Source: Streptomyces sp. NBC_01298 (GTDB lineage: Bacteria > Actinomycetota > Actinomycetes > Streptomycetales > Streptomycetaceae). Taken from it: DNA of 64,000 nt. This document shows positions 59,449 through 64,000 of the stretch, one piece after another (positions within the stretch are counted from its first letter, which is position 1; each line of letters starts with the position of its first letter). A model generated the notes under the pieces. It was not told the origin of the DNA. It was given only the letters and a program-made list of their open reading frames with translations, and made no database searches. Position numbers and translations under genes: made by a program. The stretch covers positions 1,550,001 through 1,614,000 of the forward strand of contig NZ_CP108414.1 of assembly GCF_035978755.1 (NCBI RefSeq), written 5' to 3'.

Positions 59449-60768
59449 ATGCGCAGAATCAGAGTCGCAGCGGTAGGCGCCGTCACCCTCTCCCTCGTCC
59501 TCGGGGCGGCCGCCTGTGGTGGCGGTGGCTCCAACAGCGGGAGCGGGTCCAACGAGCAGCCGAAGACGCTGACCTACTGGGCCTCCAACCAGGGATCGAG
59601 CCTGGAGGTCGACAAGCAGGTCCTCCAGCCCGAGCTCGACAAGTTCGAGAAGCAGACCGGCATCAAGGTCAAGCTCGAGGTCGTGCCGTGGGGCGACCTG
59701 CTCAACCGCATCCTGACCGCGACCACCTCCGGCCAGGGCCCCGACGTCCTGAACATCGGCAACACCTGGAGCGCCTCGCTGCAGGCCAGCGGCGCGCTGC
59801 TCCCGTGGGACGCCAAGAACTTCGAGAAGATCGGCGGCAAGGACCGCTTCGTCGAGTCGGCGCTCGGGTCCACGGGCGTCCAGGGCCAGGACCCGGCGGC
59901 CGTACCGCTGTACTCCATGGCCTACGCGCTCTACTACAACAAGAAGGCGTTCGCCGACGCGGGCGTCGCCAAGCCGCCGACCACCTGGGACGAGGTGATC
60001 GCCACCGGCAAGCAGCTGACCAAGGACGGCAAGGCCGGACTCGGTGTCGAGGGCTCCAACCTCTCGAACAACATCCACCAGGTCTTCGTCCTGGGCAAGC
60101 AGCACGGCGCGGACTTCTTCACCGCGGACGGCAAGGCCGACTTCACCTCCGACGGCGCGGTCAAGGCCGTGAAGCAGTACGTCGACCTGATGGCCGACGC
60201 GCAGATCGTCGCCAAGGGCAACGCCGAGTACTCCCAGAACCAGTCCCTGAGCGACTTCGCCAAGGGCAAGACCGCCATGGTGCTGTGGCAGACCGCGTCG
60301 GCCACCTTCGCCGCACAGGGCATGAAGGAGGACGAGTGGGGCGTGGTCCCCGCGCCCGTGCAGTCCGGTGCCCCGGGAACGGGCACGTCCACCAACTCCA
60401 TGGTCGCCGGCATCAACATGGCCGTCTTCAAGAACACCAAGAACATCGACGGCGCCACGAAGTTCGTGAACTTCATGACCGGTGACGAGGAGCAGAAGGT
60501 CCTCAACAAGGCCTACGGCTCCATCCCGCCGGTGAAGTCCGCGCAGACGGACCCCGCCTTCAACACCCCCGGCCTGGCCGTCCTGCGCGACACGCTCGCC
60601 AAGAGCGCCTCCGCCCTCCCGCAGGTCCCCGAGGAGTCGCAGTTCGAGACGGTGGTGGGCACCGCGGTCAAGGAGCTCTTCGCCGACGCGGCGGCGGGCC
60701 GCCCGGTGACGGTGGAGTCGGTGAAGGCCAAGCTCGAGAAGGCCCAGCAGCAGATGCCCAAGAAGTAG
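59449..60768 (+). CDS. Sugar-binding lipoprotein of an ABC importer
   Basis: The 439-residue protein has a lipoprotein signal with lipobox LGAAAC and acylated Cys23, then a Gly/Ser linker. The family-1 solute-binding fold follows: LTYWASNQGSSLEVDKQVLQPELDKFEKQTGIKVKLEVVPWGDLLNRILTATTSGQGPDVLNIGNTW, MAYALYYNKKAFADAGV and FAKGKTAMVLWQTASA. It catches sugar outside the cell and delivers it to the two permeases that follow (20 bases to the first). The GH1 gene in the unit suggests a beta-glucoside or cello-oligosaccharide. Confidence 0.94.
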   Translation: MRRIRVAAVGAVTLSLVLGAAACGGGGSNSGSGSNEQPKTLTYWASNQGSSLEVDKQVLQPELDKFEKQTGIKVKLEVVPWGDLLNRILTATTSGQGPDVLNIGNTWSASLQASGALLPWDAKNFEKIGGKDRFVESALGSTGVQGQDPAAVPLYSMAYALYYNKKAFADAGVAKPPTTWDEVIATGKQLTKDGKAGLGVEGSNLSNNIHQVFVLGKQHGADFFTADGKADFTSDGAVKAVKQYVDLMADAQIVAKGNAEYSQNQSLSDFAKGKTAMVLWQTASATFAAQGMKEDEWGVVPAPVQSGAPGTGTSTNSMVAGINMAVFKNTKNIDGATKFVNFMTGDEEQKVLNKAYGSIPPVKSAQTDPAFNTPGLAVLRDTLAKSASALPQVPEESQFETVVGTAVKELFADAAAGRPVTVESVKAKLEKAQQQMPKK

Positions 60769-60788
60769 GCACGGATACCGGATACCTC

Positions 60789-61784
60789 ATGACCACCACC
60801 GCACCCCCTCGTACGGGCAAGCGGACGGCAGGTAGGAACCAGCCCGGAGCGGCGCCGCGCACGCGCCGCTCCGGGCGGCTCCGCCGGATCTCCCTGCCGT
60901 ACCTGCTCCTGCTCCCCGCACTCGTCCTCGAACTCCTGGTCCACCTGATCCCGATGGTCATCGGCATCGTGGTCAGCTTCAAGGAGCTCACCCAGTTCTA
61001 CCTGCGCGACTGGGGCAGCGCGCCCTGGTCCGGCCTGGACAACTACTCCCTGACCGTCGACTTCGACGCACCGGTCGGCGAGGCCCTGCTGAGTTCCTTC
61101 TTCACCACGTGCCTGTTCACCTTCTTCTCGGTGGGCCTGTGCTGGCTGATCGGCACGGCGGCCGCGGTCTTCATGCAGGAGACGTTCAAGGGCCGCGGCA
61201 TCCTGCGCACCATCTTCCTGGTGCCGTACGCGCTGCCCGTCTACGCCGCCGTCATCACCTGGGCCTTCATGTTCCAGCGCGACAACGGCCTGGTGAACCA
61301 CGTCATCCACGACCAGCTCGGGCTCACCGACAGCCCGCCGTTCTGGCTCATCGGGGACAACGCCTTCGTCACCCTGCTGGTCGTCTCCGTCTGGAAGGGC
61401 TGGCCCTTCGCCTTCCTCATCATGATGGCCGGGCTGCAGAACATCCCCCGCGAGATCTACGAGGCCGCGGCCCTGGACGGGGCCGGCGTCTGGCAGCAGA
61501 TCCGCCGGATCACGCTCCCCTCGCTGCGCCCGGTCAACCAGGTCCTGATCCTGGTGCTGTTCCTGTGGACGTTCAACGACTTCAACACGCCGTTCGTCCT
61601 GTTCGGCAAATCGGCGCCGGCCTCGGCCGACCTCATCTCCATCCACATCTACCAGTCCTCGTTCCAGACCTGGAACTTCGGCACCGGTTCCGCGATGTCC
61701 GTCCTGCTGCTGCTGTTCCTGCTCGTGGTGACCGGCATCTACCTCCTGCTCACCTCCCGAGGAAGGAGCGCCGGCGATGCCTAG
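60789..61784 (+). CDS. Sugar ABC permease, MalF type
   Basis: The 331-residue protein has six helices after a basic N-terminus. The EAA loop that docks the ATPase reads EIYEAAALDGAGVWQQIRRITLPSLRP. The first helix, PYLLLLPALVLELLVHLIPMVIGIVVSF, is typical of the MalF/UgpA group. It overlaps the next permease by 8 bases. Confidence 0.94.
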   Translation: MTTTAPPRTGKRTAGRNQPGAAPRTRRSGRLRRISLPYLLLLPALVLELLVHLIPMVIGIVVSFKELTQFYLRDWGSAPWSGLDNYSLTVDFDAPVGEALLSSFFTTCLFTFFSVGLCWLIGTAAAVFMQETFKGRGILRTIFLVPYALPVYAAVITWAFMFQRDNGLVNHVIHDQLGLTDSPPFWLIGDNAFVTLLVVSVWKGWPFAFLIMMAGLQNIPREIYEAAALDGAGVWQQIRRITLPSLRPVNQVLILVLFLWTFNDFNTPFVLFGKSAPASADLISIHIYQSSFQTWNFGTGSAMSVLLLLFLLVVTGIYLLLTSRGRSAGDA

Positions 61785-62685
61785 GCACACTCAGGCGGTG
61801 CAGTCCCGGTCGCAGTCCCGGTCCCAGTCCCGGTCCCGGTCGCCCATGGCGCCCCCCAAGTCGTTCCTCGTGAGCCGGCTGGTCTTCCTGACGCTGCTCA
61901 CCGGGTTCGTCCTGCTGCCGGTGTACGTCATGATCTCCAGTTCGCTCAAGCCGCTGCAGGACGTGTCGGGGAAGTTCCAGTGGATCCCCTCGGGCCTCAC
62001 GGTCCAGCCGTACTTCGACATCTGGAAGACCGTCCCGCTCGGCGACTACTTCATGAACTCGCTGATCGTGGCCGGTTCGGCGACCGTGCTCTCCGTCATC
62101 ATCGCGATCTTCGCGGCCTACGCCGTCAGCCGCTACTCCTTCCGCGGCAAGCGGGTCTTCACCGTCACGGTGCTCTCGACGCAGATGTTCCCCGGCATCC
62201 TCTTCCTGCTGCCGCTGTTCCTCATCTACGTCAACATCGGCAACGCCACCGGGATCGCGCTGTTCGGCTCGCGCGCCGGGCTGATCCTCACCTACCTGAC
62301 GTTCTCGCTGCCGTTCTCGATCTGGATGCTGATCGGGTACTTCGACTCGGTCCCCCGGGACCTCGACGAAGCCGCCAAGGTGGACGGCTGCGGTCCGCTC
62401 GGCGCCCTCTTCCGCGTCATCGTGCCCGCCGCGATCCCCGGCATCGTCGCCGTCGCCGTCTACGCCTTCATGACGGCCTGGGGCGAGGTGCTGTTCGCCT
62501 CGGTGATGACCAACGACGCGACCCGCACCCTCGCCGTGGGCCTCCAGGGCTACTCGACCCAGAACGACGTGTACTGGAACCAGGTCATGGCCGCCTCGCT
62601 CGTCGTGAGCCTGCCCGTCGTCGGCGGCTTCCTCCTCCTCCAGCGCTACCTCGTCACCGGGCTGACCGCCGGCGCCGTCAAGTAG
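61777..62685 (+). CDS. Sugar ABC permease, MalG type
   Basis: The 302-residue partner permease has six helices, with the EAA loop [28 protein letters not shown]. Its first 25 residues contain a [14 protein letters not shown] repeat made from GTCCCGGTC-type units (61803-61845). With the other permease it forms the membrane channel. The GH1 gene starts 32 bases after its stop. Confidence 0.94.
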   Translation: MPRHTQAVQSRSQSRSQSRSRSPMAPPKSFLVSRLVFLTLLTGFVLLPVYVMISSSLKPLQDVSGKFQWIPSGLTVQPYFDIWKTVPLGDYFMNSLIVAGSATVLSVIIAIFAAYAVSRYSFRGKRVFTVTVLSTQMFPGILFLLPLFLIYVNIGNATGIALFGSRAGLILTYLTFSLPFSIWMLIGYFDSVPRDLDEAAKVDGCGPLGALFRVIVPAAIPGIVAVAVYAFMTAWGEVLFASVMTNDATRTLAVGLQGYSTQNDVYWNQVMAASLVVSLPVVGGFLLLQRYLVTGLTAGAVK

Positions 62686-62717
62686 CCGCTCCTCCCATGA
62701 CCTTCGAAAGGTTTGCT

Positions 62718-64000
<1,283 letters not shown>

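Overview
The window is chromosomal DNA from a high-GC actinomycete, almost certainly a Streptomyces: third codon positions are nearly all G or C, GTG starts are common, terminators are GC hairpins without long U-tracts, and the order hydroxybutyryl-CoA dehydrogenase, tetR, ccr, mutase, mcl, mch, acyl-CoA dehydrogenase, psd, pssA, ada-alkA, ogt is the order I know from Streptomyces genomes. I see no tRNA, rRNA or CRISPR array.

1-3.5 kb: end of a radical SAM gene, a secreted S33 peptidase, a RidA-like protein and a HEAT-repeat protein. 4.0-13.5 kb: the ethylmalonyl-CoA pathway block, with a double-domain 3-hydroxyacyl-CoA dehydrogenase, a TetR regulator and the operon ccr-ecm-mcl-mch-mcd. Its products turn acetyl-CoA-derived crotonyl-CoA into ethylmalonyl-, methylsuccinyl-, mesaconyl- and methylmalyl-CoA. 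13.7-15.2 kb: psd and pssA for phosphatidylethanolamine. 15.6-17.7 kb: two alkylation-repair genes. 17.67-18.8 kb: an IS630-type element sits exactly between ogt and a Vat-like acetyltransferase.

18.8-25.6 kb: NUDIX hydrolase, BCCT transporter, glycerate kinase, isochorismatase-fold hydrolase and a GlxA-type regulator. 25.6-36.4 kb is rich in signalling genes: three SpoIIE-type PP2C phosphatases, a free-standing MASE1 membrane sensor, RecQ, and a maleate-isomerase-like protein that lacks both family cysteines. 36.4-39.2 kb: an aminotransferase and an EamA exporter divergent from an AsnC/Lrp regulator. 39.3-41.6 kb: an SDR-hydrolase fusion under a TetR with matching operators. 42.3-43.85 kb is a decay zone with transporter remnants.

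43.85-53.5 kb: aromatic-acid exporter, phytoene-dehydrogenase-like oxidoreductase, inositol-phosphatase-family enzyme, a broken esterase, a 70-residue secreted repeat peptide, a large XRE/NB-ARC/TPR regulator, an AhpD-like protein, a DUF1801 protein and an Sfp-type phosphopantetheinyl transferase. 53.5-56.1 kb: a phosphotransferase gene broken by a nested pair, a 161-bp MITE-like element and an IS701-type element; removing both in silico restores one 326-codon frame. 56.4-64 kb: a sugar-uptake locus with a MalK/MsmK-like ATPase, a ROK regulator, a binding lipoprotein, two permeases and a GH1 beta-glucosidase cut by the window end.

The most unusual items are the secreted peptide with two identical 30-bp repeats beside an HTH/NB-ARC/TPR regulator, the nested insertion with exact CTAG duplications, the IS630 insertion that preserved a neighbour's stop codon, and several operator candidates that match the adjacent regulators.
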